64,000 nucleotides of DNA from Trinickia caryophylli (GTDB lineage: Bacteria > Pseudomonadota > Gammaproteobacteria > Burkholderiales > Burkholderiaceae), in assembly GCF_034424545.1 (NCBI RefSeq), contig NZ_CP139970.1, forward strand, positions 1,426,001-1,490,000, written 5' to 3'. Below are positions 1 through 9,523 of this stretch, in pieces (position 1 is the stretch's first letter; the number at the start of each line of letters is the position of its first letter). The notes beneath the pieces were generated by a model, which was not told where the DNA came from, ran no database searches, and saw only the letters and a list, made by a program, of their open reading frames with translations. A program made the translations under genes and the position numbers.

Positions 1-10
1 AGGACTCCAA

Positions 11-52
11 CGAAAAGAACGGAAGAAGCCAGGCCCTACGCTTCTTCCGTTC
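11..52 (-). terminator. Stem-loop downstream of gltI, intrinsic-terminator-like
   Basis: A perfect 13-bp inverted repeat (17-29 with 40-52, 10-nt loop) lies 30 bases after the gltI stop. Read on the minus strand the stem is followed by a T-rich run (TTCTTTTC). It could end gltI transcription or, if gltJKL follow outside the window, act as a partial terminator or mRNA-stabilising loop between the binding protein and the membrane genes. Confidence 0.6.
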
Positions 53-82
53 GATTCAACTTCCGATTGCGGTGAGCGACGC

Positions 83-979
83 TTAGTCGATCGCCTTGTC
101 GTTCGGGTTCTTGAACAGCGCCTTCATGTCGTCGCTTTCCGGGAAGTTCAGATTCAGCCCCTTCGGCGGAATCGGCGATTCGAACCACTTCTTGTAGATC
201 TGATCGCCCTCGCCCGACTTCTCGACCTGTGCGATTGCATCGTCGACGACCTTCTTGAACTCGGTGTCGCCCTTGCGCATCATGCAGCCGTAGGCTTCCT
301 TCGACTGCGGCGCGCCGACGATCACGTATTCGTTCGGCGTGCGCGACTTCGCACGTTCGCCCGCGAGCAGCGCGTCATCCATCATGAACGCGACGGCACG
401 GCCGGTTTCGAGCGTCTGGAACGACTCGCCATGGTCCTTGGCGCTGATGATGGTCATCCCCATGCTCTTGTCCTGGTTCATCTTGCGCAGCAGGCGCTCG
501 GACGTCGTGCCGGCCGTCGTCACGACCGTCTTGCCCTTCAGATCGGCCCAATCCTTTACGCCCGAATCCTTCTTCGTCATGAGGCGCGTGCCGATCACGA
601 AAATCGTGTTCGAGAAAGCCGCTTGCTGCTGGCGCTCGAGGTTGTTCGTGGTCGAACCGCACTCGATGTCCACCGTGCCGTTCTGCACGAGCGGAATGCG
701 GTTTTGCGACGTCACGGGAATGTTGCGGACCTGCAGGTTCGGCAGATTCAGCTTCTTCTTGATCGCATCGACGACCTTCATCTGAAAGTCGCGCGAGTAG
801 CCCACCACTTGCTGCTTGTCGTCGTAGTACGAGAACGGAATCGAAGATTCACGGTGACCGAGCGCGATGACGCCGGTGTCCTTGATCTTCTTCAGCGTGC
901 CCGATTCCTGTGCAAAGGCGCTGCCGGCGGCAAGCGCGCACAGCGTAACGACGAAAAGCGCGGTCTTCTTGATCTTCAT
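83..979 (-). CDS. gltI: Glutamate/aspartate ABC transporter periplasmic-binding protein
   Basis: Periplasmic solute-binding protein (298 aa) that delivers glutamate/aspartate to a GltJKL-type importer. The start at 979 is chosen because it opens with a clean Sec signal peptide (MKIKKTALFVV..., cleavage after AFA near residue 23) and has a GGAG ribosome site 8-9 bases upstream; an in-frame ATG at 1021 would put a basic, tryptophan-rich stretch before the signal. The mature part has the SBP_bac_3 pattern: VIALGHRESSIPFSYYD near the N-terminus, then DIECGSTTNN in the ligand-binding region. The permease and ATPase genes would lie to the left, outside the window. Confidence 0.93.
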   Translation of the reverse strand: MKIKKTALFVVTLCALAAGSAFAQESGTLKKIKDTGVIALGHRESSIPFSYYDDKQQVVGYSRDFQMKVVDAIKKKLNLPNLQVRNIPVTSQNRIPLVQNGTVDIECGSTTNNLERQQQAAFSNTIFVIGTRLMTKKDSGVKDWADLKGKTVVTTAGTTSERLLRKMNQDKSMGMTIISAKDHGESFQTLETGRAVAFMMDDALLAGERAKSRTPNEYVIVGAPQSKEAYGCMMRKGDTEFKKVVDDAIAQVEKSGEGDQIYKKWFESPIPPKGLNLNFPESDDMKALFKNPNDKAID

Positions 980-1100
980 TTGCGGTGATCTCCATGGCCA
1001 AAACCGGCGCCAGTGTACCAAGTTACGTTTTTGAAAGCATCGGTATTCGTATTAATGTCGCTTAACGGTCGCACGCGGTGAACGCCAACCGATAAAGGAA

Positions 1101-1167
1101 GCGGGCGACATCGATCGATGCCGCCCGCGCCAAGGCGCCGGGCACGCCGCCTTGTGCGCGGCGTGCC
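1101..1167 (-). terminator. Tandem stem-loops after gdhA
   Basis: Two strong hairpins sit just downstream of the gdhA stop on the minus strand: a 10-bp GC stem (1141-1150 with 1158-1167) and a near-perfect palindrome (1101-1128) followed on the minus strand by CTTCCTTTAT. They probably end the gdhA transcript before gltI. The T-run is poor, so Rho-assisted ending is possible. Confidence 0.5.
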
Positions 1168-1200
1168 GGACTACGGGGGAAAACTCCCGGGGTAACCGGA

Positions 1201-2505
1201 TCAGGGGTACAACCCGCGCATTTCGCGTGCCATCAGAATGCGTTTGCACGCAACGATGAACGCAGCCGTGCGCATCGAAACACTGTTTTCGCTCGCGACT
1301 TGCCAGACGGCATTGAACGCCTCGCGCATCACGCGCTCGAGGCGCTGGTTGATCTCGTCCTCGGTCCAGAAAAAGCTCGAGAAGTCCTGCACCCATTCGA
1401 AGTACGAGACCGTCACGCCACCTGCGTTGGCCACCACGTCCGGAATGACGAGCACACCCTTGTCGTGAAGGATGTCGTCCGCGGCCGTCGTCGTCGGGCC
1501 GTTCGCACCCTCGACGATAATCTTCGTCTTGATCTTGCCTGCGTTCTTCTCGGTGATCTGGTTCTCGAGTGCCGCCGGGATCAGGATATCGGTCTCGATC
1601 GTCCAGAATTCCTCGTTGGCGACCGGATCCGCACCCGTGAAACCGCCCACGCCGCCCGTTTGCGCCACGTGAGCAAGCAGCGCGACGGTGTCGACGCCCT
1701 TCGCGTTGAAGAGCGAGCCCGTGTGGTCCTGCACCGCCACGACCTTCGCACCCGCTTCCTGAAACAGACGTGCCGCAATGCCGCCCACGTTGCCGAAGCC
1801 CTGCACGGCCACGCGCGCGCCCTCGATGTCGAGGCCCACGCGGCGCGCCGCCTCCGTGCCGACGACGAACACGCCGCGGCCCGTCGCTTCCTTGCGGCCC
1901 AGCGAGCCGCCGAGCGAGATCGGCTTGCCCGTCACGACGCCCGTGGCCGTCTGGCCCTGGTTCATCGAGTAGGTGTCCATCATCCACGCCATGATCTGCT
2001 CGTTCGTATTGACGTCAGGGGCGGGAATATCGGTGTTCGGTCCGATGATGATGCCGATCTCGCTCGTGTAACGGCGCGTGACGCGCTCGAGCTCGCCGCG
2101 CGAGAGCTTGCGCGGATCGACGCGGATGCCGCCCTTCGCGCCGCCGTACGGCACGTTCACCGCCGCGTTCTTGACCGACATCCATGCGGACAGCGCCATC
2201 ACTTCGGACAGCGTCACGTCCTGATGGTAGCGCACGCCGCCCTTGCCCGGACCCCGCGAGACGTTGTGCTGCACGCGATAGCCTTCGAAGTGCGCCACCG
2301 TGCCATTGTCGAGTTCGATCGGCACGTCGACGATCATGATGCGCTTCGGGCGCTTGAGGGTTTCGATCCAGCGCGAGAGCGTGCCGAGGTACGGCGCGAC
2401 ACGGTCGACCTGGCGCAGGTAGTTGCCCCAGGGCCCGAGATCGTCAGCATGCAAATACGACGGAATGGATTGCGTGGTTGCAGCTGACGGCAATGGCGAA
2501 GACAT
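1201..2505 (-). CDS. gdhA: Glutamate dehydrogenase, Glu/Leu/Phe/Val family
   Basis: Reversible oxidative deamination of glutamate to 2-oxoglutarate and ammonia, linking nitrogen assimilation to the TCA cycle. The protein is 434 aa from the ATG at 2505, preferred over the one at 2523 because TTGGAG lies 6 bases upstream. The catalytic lysine motif [13 protein letters not shown] (K about 124) and the Rossmann motif GFGNVGG (about 236-242) are intact; residues [10 protein letters not shown] bind substrate. The size and ELFV organisation match the hexameric catabolic/NAD-type enzymes, but cofactor choice is not settled by sequence reading. It lies beside gltI and the HypT-like regulator, suggesting a glutamate-utilisation neighbourhood. 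Confidence 0.95.
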   Translation of the reverse strand: MSSPLPSAATTQSIPSYLHADDLGPWGNYLRQVDRVAPYLGTLSRWIETLKRPKRIMIVDVPIELDNGTVAHFEGYRVQHNVSRGPGKGGVRYHQDVTLSEVMALSAWMSVKNAAVNVPYGGAKGGIRVDPRKLSRGELERVTRRYTSEIGIIIGPNTDIPAPDVNTNEQIMAWMMDTYSMNQGQTATGVVTGKPISLGGSLGRKEATGRGVFVVGTEAARRVGLDIEGARVAVQGFGNVGGIAARLFQEAGAKVVAVQDHTGSLFNAKGVDTVALLAHVAQTGGVGGFTGADPVANEEFWTIETDILIPAALENQITEKNAGKIKTKIIVEGANGPTTTAADDILHDKGVLVIPDVVANAGGVTVSYFEWVQDFSSFFWTEDEINQRLERVMREAFNAVWQVASENSVSMRTAAFIVACKRILMAREMRGLYP

Positions 2506-2582
2506 GAAGACTCCAACGGTCACGGAATGGCGCCATTGTGGAAAATCGGCCTTCCGAAATCCAATGCCGATTGGTCATCCCG

Positions 2583-2601
2583 TTATGCGTTTTATGCATA
2601 A
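2583..2601. promoter_or_regulatory. Inverted repeat upstream of gdhA, candidate operator
   Basis: TTATGC-N7-GCATAA is a perfect 6-bp dyad 78 bases before the gdhA start, inside an AT-rich island in otherwise GC-rich DNA. The same hexamer also reads as a direct repeat on the minus strand. This suits a regulator site (LysR-type proteins bind such dyads), but no assignment is proven. Confidence 0.4.
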
Positions 2602-2655
2602 TCGCCGTTCGAGCTACGAAGGTCCGCAGTCGCAACCATGTCCTGGTCGTGCCGA

Positions 2656-3627
2656 CTAGGCTTCCTTGTCCGCCGCCTCCTTTGCCGCCAGCTCGTTGGC
2701 GACGACGTCCCACAAGCGGCGCACGAGCGCGTGCCGTGGATCGTCGCCCGCCGCGGCGAGCTTGTCGCGGTACAGCCGGATTTCCATCGTCAACGTGAAC
2801 CGGTCCGCCGCCACGCCTCGCATCGGGCGGTCCAGCCGGATCAGCTCGCCAGCCGCCACCTCGTCCTCCACCGCGCTGTGCGGCAGGAACGCGACGCCGT
2901 GTCCCGCCGTCGCCATCGCCTTGAGCGCCTCGGCCATATCGGTCTCGTAAATACGATCGAGGTAGAGGCGCTCGGGCGCTTTACCGATGATCACCTCCGT
3001 CATCCGGCCAAGGTAGGCGTTCTGCGTGTAGGAGAGGTAAGGCACCGGCGCTTCGGCGGTACCCGGCAGCACGTAGCGTGCTTTGCCGGCGCGCCCCGGC
3101 GCCGAGAACGGGCTGATCGGCTCGAAGCCGAGCGTGAGCATGTCGTAGCGCGCGGGGTCGAGCGCCACCGGATGGCTCGGGTGGTGATAGCCCATGACGA
3201 GATCGCATCCGCCCTCCACGAGCGAAAGCACCGCGTCGTGCACGTTCAGCGCGCGCAGCCGCGTATGTACGGGCCCCATGCGCGCCTCGATGCGCTGCAG
3301 CCACCGTGGATAGTAGGTAAGCGAGATCGTGTGCGGCACCGCGAACTCGATCGTCGCGGCCGGAGCGCCGACATGCCCGCGCAACACTGTGCGCGCCTCG
3401 TGCATTTGCGAAAGCATCGCGAGCGCCTGCTCATAGAACACTTCGCCCGCCTGCGTGAGCCGCGTCGGGTACACCGAACGGTCGATGAGCTCGGTGCCAA
3501 GCCACGCCTCGAGCGCCTGGATGCGCCGTGAAAAGGCCGGCTGCGTGACGTGGCGCAACTCCGCCGAACGGCTGAAGCTGCGCGTTTCGGCCAACGACAC
3601 GAAGTCTTCGAGCCATTTGAGTTCCAT
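2656..3627 (-). CDS. LysR-family transcriptional regulator, HypT/YjiE-like
   Basis: Winged helix-turn-helix regulator, 323 aa from the ATG at 3627, which has AGGGA about 8 bases upstream; the longer in-frame ORF adds a low-complexity arginine/glycine stretch and was rejected. Residues 1-60 form the LysR DNA-binding domain (ETRSFSRSAELRHVTQPAFS, then RRIQALE); the rest is the effector-binding fold. The NFS/SFSRSAELR and TQPAFSRRIQALE wording resembles the HypT (YjiE) subgroup, known in E. coli for the hypochlorite response, but I cannot assign an effector. It is divergent from the NarK-type transporter and downstream-facing to gdhA, so either may be its target. Confidence 0.85.
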   Translation of the reverse strand: MELKWLEDFVSLAETRSFSRSAELRHVTQPAFSRRIQALEAWLGTELIDRSVYPTRLTQAGEVFYEQALAMLSQMHEARTVLRGHVGAPAATIEFAVPHTISLTYYPRWLQRIEARMGPVHTRLRALNVHDAVLSLVEGGCDLVMGYHHPSHPVALDPARYDMLTLGFEPISPFSAPGRAGKARYVLPGTAEAPVPYLSYTQNAYLGRMTEVIIGKAPERLYLDRIYETDMAEALKAMATAGHGVAFLPHSAVEDEVAAGELIRLDRPMRGVAADRFTLTMEIRLYRDKLAAAGDDPRHALVRRLWDVVANELAAKEAADKEA

Positions 3628-4040
3628 GCGGTGTTTCCCTGAGCCGTCGTCTGCGACGAACGGCATTGTACCGGGCGCGCCGCGCTGTTCCCGCCCCGCC
3701 CGGCTTGCCGCCGGGCCGCGCGCGCGCCGCCCGCTATGGCCCCCGTCGCCGGCATCCGGCGCAGTGTTGCCGCAACGCACCATCGCTGCGCGTGGCGCAC
3801 GGCCGCAGTGCCCGCCGCGCAGCGGTGGTGCGCCCTGCCCCGCGACGGCCCCCTTTCGCCCGCTCAGGCGCGCCGGAAGGCGCTCCAGCCCCGCTGCGCA
3901 TAGACCCAGGAGCCGCGCGACGCAAGCATTGGTGCCTGTCTTGCGACCTTATGGCACGGCCCTTGCGTATGCCGACCGTCGCGCTGCACCGCAAAATAAC
4001 AATGCGCGATTCAACTCCAATCACTCGACGCGAGGATGTC
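3628..4040. other. Divergent control region between LysR gene and MFS transporter
   Basis: This 413-base gap has no supported gene. Its left two thirds is GC-rich and featureless to my eye; its right end carries the sigma-54 promoter described separately and, just before it, a GGTGC half-site of the kind found in NtrC boxes. The short in-frame peptide ATG at 4002 is a possible but less likely transporter start. Confidence 0.6.
3952..3966 (+). promoter_or_regulatory. Sigma-54 (-24/-12) promoter for the MFS transporter
   Basis: TGGCACG-GCCC-TTGC matches the RpoN consensus TGGCACG-N4-TTGCW except for the last base; the invariant GG (3953-3954) and GC (3965-3966) are exactly 10 bases apart. It would start transcription near 3977, about 64 bases before the transporter ATG. 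It implies activation by an enhancer-binding protein, plausibly NtrC, under nitrogen limitation. Confidence 0.75.
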
Positions 4041-5444
4041 ATGAAGAACCTGCAACACGCGCTACGGAGCGGCAACTGGCGTTCGCTCCTCGCCTGTTTT
4101 CTCTATTTCGATACCGGCTTCACCGTTTGGGTTCTTTATGGCCCGCTCGCGCCCTTCATCGGCAAAGACATCGAAATGTCGGCCGCGCAGCAGGGCTTCC
4201 TCGTGGCGGTGCCCGTGCTGGCCGCGGCCATCCTGCGCGTGACGCTCGGCAACCTCTACCAGTCGGCCGACGGTCGCCGCGTCGCGCTTGCAGGCGTACT
4301 GCTGTCTGCGCTGCCGACAATCGTGCTGCCCCTGCTGCCGTCGACACCCTCGTACACGTTGCTGCTCGTACTCGGCGTGTTTCTCGGCGTAGGCGGCGCG
4401 AGCTTCGCCGTCGCGCTGCCGATGGCCGGCAGCAGCTATCCGCCGAAGGTCCAGGGCCTCGTGCTCGGCCTTGCCGCCGCGGGCAACATCGGCGCCGTGC
4501 TCGACGGCTTCCTCTTCCCGCGCGTCGCGAGCGTGCTCGGCTGGCAGTTCGCCACGGCCGCCGCGTTGCCGCTGCTCGCGATCGCAGGCCTCGCGCTTTT
4601 CGTCTGGGCGGAAGACCGCAGCGAGAAATCCGGCAGCGTGCTGCGCGCCTCGCTGTCGTTTATCGCCACGCTCGTGGGCCTCATCGTGCTGGTGCTGGCG
4701 GTGAAGGCCGGCGTATTCGGCTCGGGCAAAGCCGGCCTGCTGCTTTTGCCGGTGCTCGGCGCCGCCGGTGCGATCGCGCTGCTGCCCGCGCGCTATCGCG
4801 CGGTGCTCGCGGAGCGCGATACCTGGGTCATGATGCTGATCTACAGCATCACGTTCGGCGGGTTCGTCGGCATGTCGTCGTACGTGACGCTGCTGCTCAC
4901 GAATCTCTACCAGATGCCGAAGCTCGAAGCGGGCCTCTTCATGTCGCTGCTCGCGTTCCTCGGCGCCATGGTGCGCCCGCTCGGCGGCTATCTGGCCGAC
5001 CGCGTCACCGGCGTGCGCGCGCTGCTCGTGCTGCTCGCGGCCATCTCCGTCGCCGACTTCGCGTTCGCCGCCTGGATGCCGCCTCTGAACGGCGGTATCG
5101 CTCTGCTCGTGTTCCTCTACCTCGCCTTCGGCCTCGGCAACGGCTCGACCTTCCAGCTCGTGCCGCATCGCTGGAAAGGCAAGACGGGCCTGCTCTCCGG
5201 CGTCGTGGGCGCCGCCGGCGGCATCGGCGGGTTCTACCTGCCGGTCGTGATGGGCATCGCGAAGGAAAGCACGGGCAGCTATCAGATGGGTTTCGCCACG
5301 TTCGGCGCGCTTGCCGCGTGCGCCTGCGCCGCGCTCTTCGCGCTGCGCTCGCAGTGGCTCGTCTGGGCCGCGCCCGGCGCGCTCGCGCCGACATCGGCCC
5401 CCAACGCCTCGGCCATCGGCCGCACGGCACCCGCCGGCGACTGA
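4041..5444 (+). CDS. MFS transporter of the nitrate/nitrite porter (NarK/NasA) type
   Basis: Inner-membrane transporter, 467 aa with about 12 hydrophobic segments. The loop after the fourth helix carries the NNP-family pattern (GVGGASFAVALPMAGSSYP, followed by QGLVLGLAAAGNIG), which in NarK/NasA/NrtP proteins contributes to nitrate recognition. The start at 4041 has GAGG 5 bases upstream; an ATG at 4002 would add 13 polar residues. A sigma-54 promoter directly upstream fits a nitrogen-regulated uptake role. A strong intrinsic terminator follows 48 bases after the stop, so it is transcribed alone. Assimilatory nitrate/nitrite uptake is the best guess; other small anions are not excluded. Confidence 0.85.
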   Translation: MKNLQHALRSGNWRSLLACFLYFDTGFTVWVLYGPLAPFIGKDIEMSAAQQGFLVAVPVLAAAILRVTLGNLYQSADGRRVALAGVLLSALPTIVLPLLPSTPSYTLLLVLGVFLGVGGASFAVALPMAGSSYPPKVQGLVLGLAAAGNIGAVLDGFLFPRVASVLGWQFATAAALPLLAIAGLALFVWAEDRSEKSGSVLRASLSFIATLVGLIVLVLAVKAGVFGSGKAGLLLLPVLGAAGAIALLPARYRAVLAERDTWVMMLIYSITFGGFVGMSSYVTLLLTNLYQMPKLEAGLFMSLLAFLGAMVRPLGGYLADRVTGVRALLVLLAAISVADFAFAAWMPPLNGGIALLVFLYLAFGLGNGSTFQLVPHRWKGKTGLLSGVVGAAGGIGGFYLPVVMGIAKESTGSYQMGFATFGALAACACAALFALRSQWLVWAAPGALAPTSAPNASAIGRTAPAGD

Positions 5445-5492
5445 ACGCCCGCCGTCCCCCGCTCGGCGGGGGCGCGCTCGAGCGAATGAAAG

Positions 5493-5520
5493 GCATGCGC
5501 TGCGGCGCATGCTTTTTTTT
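5493..5520 (+). terminator. Rho-independent terminator after the MFS transporter
   Basis: An 8-bp perfect stem (GCATGCGC with GCGCATGC, 4-base loop) is followed at once by eight T residues (5513-5520). It cleanly separates the transporter from purB. Confidence 0.92.
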
Positions 5521-5580
5521 GTTCGGCGCGCGGCGGTTCACGGCATGCTTTTCGCGCCGCGCGGCCGCCCCGCGCACCGG

Positions 5581-7032
<1,452 letters not shown>

Positions 7033-7163
7033 AGCGGAACGCGGGCGGCACCCGAGCGCGGCCGCGCGGTGCCGCGCACGGCCTGCCGCCGATCTATGCC
7101 GCCGATTCTCAAATAATAAAAACTACGGTGGCAATCCCGTTATTCCCGCCGGCGGTACGCTCG

Positions 7164-7181
7164 CTTCGACTTGTATCGAAG
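7164..7181. promoter_or_regulatory. Inverted repeat upstream of the unknown gene
   Basis: CTTCGA-N6-TCGAAG is a perfect 6-bp dyad 57 bases before the start of the 544-residue protein. Just upstream (7110-7130) lies an AT-rich patch (AAATAATAAAA) unusual for this genome, which may hold the promoter. The dyad could be an operator; it is not a TTCG-N16-TTCG HrpB/PIP-type box. Confidence 0.4.
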
Positions 7182-7237
7182 CCCCCCTGCTGCTAGGTTT
7201 TGCGGTGTAGTGCCTGCACCGCTTCCTGGAGCACCAC

Positions 7238-8872
7238 ATGTTGGATCCGCCACGCTCCGCGTACGGGGAACGCCTCAGACGCGCCCGCTCGCTCGATCGG
7301 CTGCAGTTGCCCGATCGGCCGAGAGTGGCCGAGCGGGCGCGCTCCGCCGATGCGCCGCCGCCCTCGGCATCGCGAATGATCGACCTGACCTATTCGCCCT
7401 ACATTTGGCCGCCGGCAAACCGCGAACAGCCGTCATACGACTATCGAACCGCGACTGGTCTGTCGTTTCAACCGCCGCGAGATGCGATGACGCAGGCGCT
7501 GTCGCTGATGAGGGACATAGGTGCCCACGCCCCTGAAGCGCACGCGCTGCTCCAGGAAGGCAAGCAATTGTGGCTGCGGCGCGACTTGGCAGACAGATCC
7601 GCTCTCGTCGATTACTACAAGAAACTGTGGAGTGCCGAATACGGATTGGCCGGGAAAGACAGCGACCCCGACGAATACGAGAATGATCCCCGCGACCAAT
7701 CGCTCGCCAGGCAGTTCATCCATGACTACGTCAGGTTCAAGAGTTCGTACCCGACCGCGGGCCGATCGAGCGCGCCGCACTGGTTGAAGCTCAACGACAA
7801 CATTTATGGACGGAAATTCGAATCCGATGTCGCAAGGCAGCTCGTTCAAAGGCCGCTGCCCGACATGCTCATTGCCGCCAGGATGATGGGTCAGGCGTTC
7901 GTCAGAGAACTCGATGCCAAGCTGTATGCCGACCCCTTCCTGAAAAAAAGAAACCTCTTTCTGGCCATCTTGCAGTACCGGCTGAGCGAGGACCGACGCC
8001 CTTGGTTCGGCCGGACTCAATACATCACGGCGCTCATGAAGGCGCCGTCGATCGATTTGTTGAAGAAGGCGCTCATGGACGTCAACAACGGCTTCGACAT
8101 GATCGGCGTTCCCTACCTCATCGTCAAAGCCGGCAATTCGCTGCAGACGATCGATCTCGCGCCGGAGTACCTCGAAATGTCGACCCTCACTTACGCCCGG
8201 AACATCCTTGGTCTGCGATCGACCCTGGGCGAGCGGGACGCCATGAAAAGGCCAACGAGTTCGTACGGAATCGGCTTGCCCCCGCACCCGCGATACGAGA
8301 GCGCGGGGCCGCTCGCCGAGGCCCCGGTGAACTGGACGATCGTGAAGCCGTTCCTCTCGCAACTGCGTCCGTTCGCCAAACGAGCCCTCGCCGCCGGCTA
8401 CCCCGTTGTCTGCGGCTTGTCGGGCAGTACATACATCTTGACGTTCCTCATGCATTATCTGCGCCACCAGGAGCCCGATTTCAACGGGGGCGCCGGCATG
8501 CTCGCCGTACTCGCGTTTCTGAGTTTCGATGGCGGACACGCTTTCAACGAAGCGATGCCGGTCTATCACGCCTCGACCCGCCTGCCCAAAGGACCCCTTA
8601 AGCACGACGAATCCACGTGGTCGGCCTGGCGTGCAGTAGCGGGCAACTATTCGTTCCACTACAAGCAGTTAAGCGCGCTGCCGTCGTCGGAGGCAAGCCA
8701 AAAAGCGATCGATGCGGTGCTCGAACGCGCGTTGGACAGCACGCTCGATTACTTCAAGCAGCACGACGTCATGCAAAGGGCAAACAGGGAAGCGGCAGCG
8801 ATCGCCCGGGCGGGCGGCAAGCAATTGCCGCCGGCGCATACCCTCGCCTTCGAATCCGACGACGACTTTTGA
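7238..8872 (+). CDS. Uncharacterised 544-residue protein, effector-like composition
   Basis: I do not recognise this protein. The start at 7238 has GGAG 7 bases upstream. Residues 1-80 are rich in Pro, Arg and Ser and look disordered; no Sec signal or clear membrane helix follows. The middle and C-terminal parts look globular: conserved-looking stretches are DNNIYGRKFESDVAR (near 180), DVNNGFDMIGVPYLIVKAGN (near 280), GLSGSTYILTFLMHYL (near 400) and AFLSFDGGHAFNEAM (near 430), the last with paired His/Glu residues. Codon use is more AT-ending (AAA, AGT, GGA, TTG) than in purB or gntK on either side, suggesting acquisition by transfer. A disordered Ser/Pro-rich N-terminus without a signal peptide is also seen in type III effectors, but no secretion genes are in the window. 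Confidence 0.75.
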   Translation: MLDPPRSAYGERLRRARSLDRLQLPDRPRVAERARSADAPPPSASRMIDLTYSPYIWPPANREQPSYDYRTATGLSFQPPRDAMTQALSLMRDIGAHAPEAHALLQEGKQLWLRRDLADRSALVDYYKKLWSAEYGLAGKDSDPDEYENDPRDQSLARQFIHDYVRFKSSYPTAGRSSAPHWLKLNDNIYGRKFESDVARQLVQRPLPDMLIAARMMGQAFVRELDAKLYADPFLKKRNLFLAILQYRLSEDRRPWFGRTQYITALMKAPSIDLLKKALMDVNNGFDMIGVPYLIVKAGNSLQTIDLAPEYLEMSTLTYARNILGLRSTLGERDAMKRPTSSYGIGLPPHPRYESAGPLAEAPVNWTIVKPFLSQLRPFAKRALAAGYPVVCGLSGSTYILTFLMHYLRHQEPDFNGGAGMLAVLAFLSFDGGHAFNEAMPVYHASTRLPKGPLKHDESTWSAWRAVAGNYSFHYKQLSALPSSEASQKAIDAVLERALDSTLDYFKQHDVMQRANREAAAIARAGGKQLPPAHTLAFESDDDF

Positions 8873-8957
8873 CGTCGTCAGCCCGTTGCCCCCATTGACG
8901 CGAACCGGGGCCGGGCCGGCCGATATCCGGCGCGAGCCCGCCCGGCACCAGGGGCGC

Positions 8958-8976
8958 GGCGACAGCGCCTGTCGCC
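8958..8976. other. Stem-loop between convergent genes
   Basis: GGCGACAG-CGC-CTGTCGCC is a perfect 8-bp hairpin in the 118-base gap between the unknown gene and gntK, which converge. No T-run follows on either strand, so it is at most a weak, possibly Rho-assisted, termination element. Confidence 0.35.
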
Positions 8977-8990
8977 TCAACACCCGTTGT

Positions 8991-9494
8991 TCAATGCGCG
9001 ACGGCCCGGGCGATGACTTCGTCGACGATCGCCTGGGGGGTCATGTCGATGCTGACGGTGACGGCCTCGTCGTCTCCGGGTTCTTCGAGCGTGTCGAGCT
9101 GACTGCGCAGCAGCGACGGGTCGAAAAAGTGGCCCGTGCGGTGCCCCAGCCGCTCTTGCAGACGCTCGTACGTTCCTTTCAGATAAACGAACCGCACGTT
9201 GCCGTCGGGCGTGCCCCCCCCTCGCAGCACATCCCGATATACGCGCTTGAGCGACGAGCAGCCAAATACGGCCGTCTCGCCCGTGTGCTCCTTTTCCTCA
9301 ATCGCTTCGCGGATGGCCGCGAGCCACGGCCAGCGATCGTCGTCGGTCAGCGCGATGCCATGCGCCATCTTCTCCTTGTTGGCGGCGCTGTGAAACTGGT
9401 CGCCATCGAGAAAACCGCAGCCGAGACGCTCCGCGAGCAACTCGCCGATCCGCGTCTTTCCGGCTCCCGACACACCCATCACGATCAAAATCAT
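8991..9494 (-). CDS. gntK: Gluconokinase, GntK/IdnK family
   Basis: ATP-dependent phosphorylation of D-gluconate to 6-phosphogluconate, the feed into the Entner-Doudoroff genes to the right. The protein is 167 aa, a normal GntK length, with the Walker A loop GVSGAGKT at residues 7-14, DGDQFHSAANKEKMAHG in the substrate lid and GCSSLKRVYRD further on. The ATG at 9494 is preceded by a strong GGAGGA site. It lies 29 bases after the gluconate permease stop on the same strand and is surely cotranscribed with it. Confidence 0.96.
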   Translation of the reverse strand: MILIVMGVSGAGKTRIGELLAERLGCGFLDGDQFHSAANKEKMAHGIALTDDDRWPWLAAIREAIEEKEHTGETAVFGCSSLKRVYRDVLRGGGTPDGNVRFVYLKGTYERLQERLGHRTGHFFDPSLLRSQLDTLEEPGDDEAVTVSIDMTPQAIVDEVIARAVAH

Positions 9495-9523
9495 GTTTCC
9501 TCCGGCCCCATGCATGTGGCCCG

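Noticed and set aside
1022..1100. tRNA or riboswitch in the gltI leader
   Set aside because: I found no cloverleaf arms, TTCGA-type T-loop or known riboswitch core there or elsewhere in the window.
7130..7200. HrpB/PIP box (TTCG-N16-TTCG) before the unknown gene
   Set aside because: Only one TTCG is present at the needed spacing; the second element is a CGAA forming a dyad instead.
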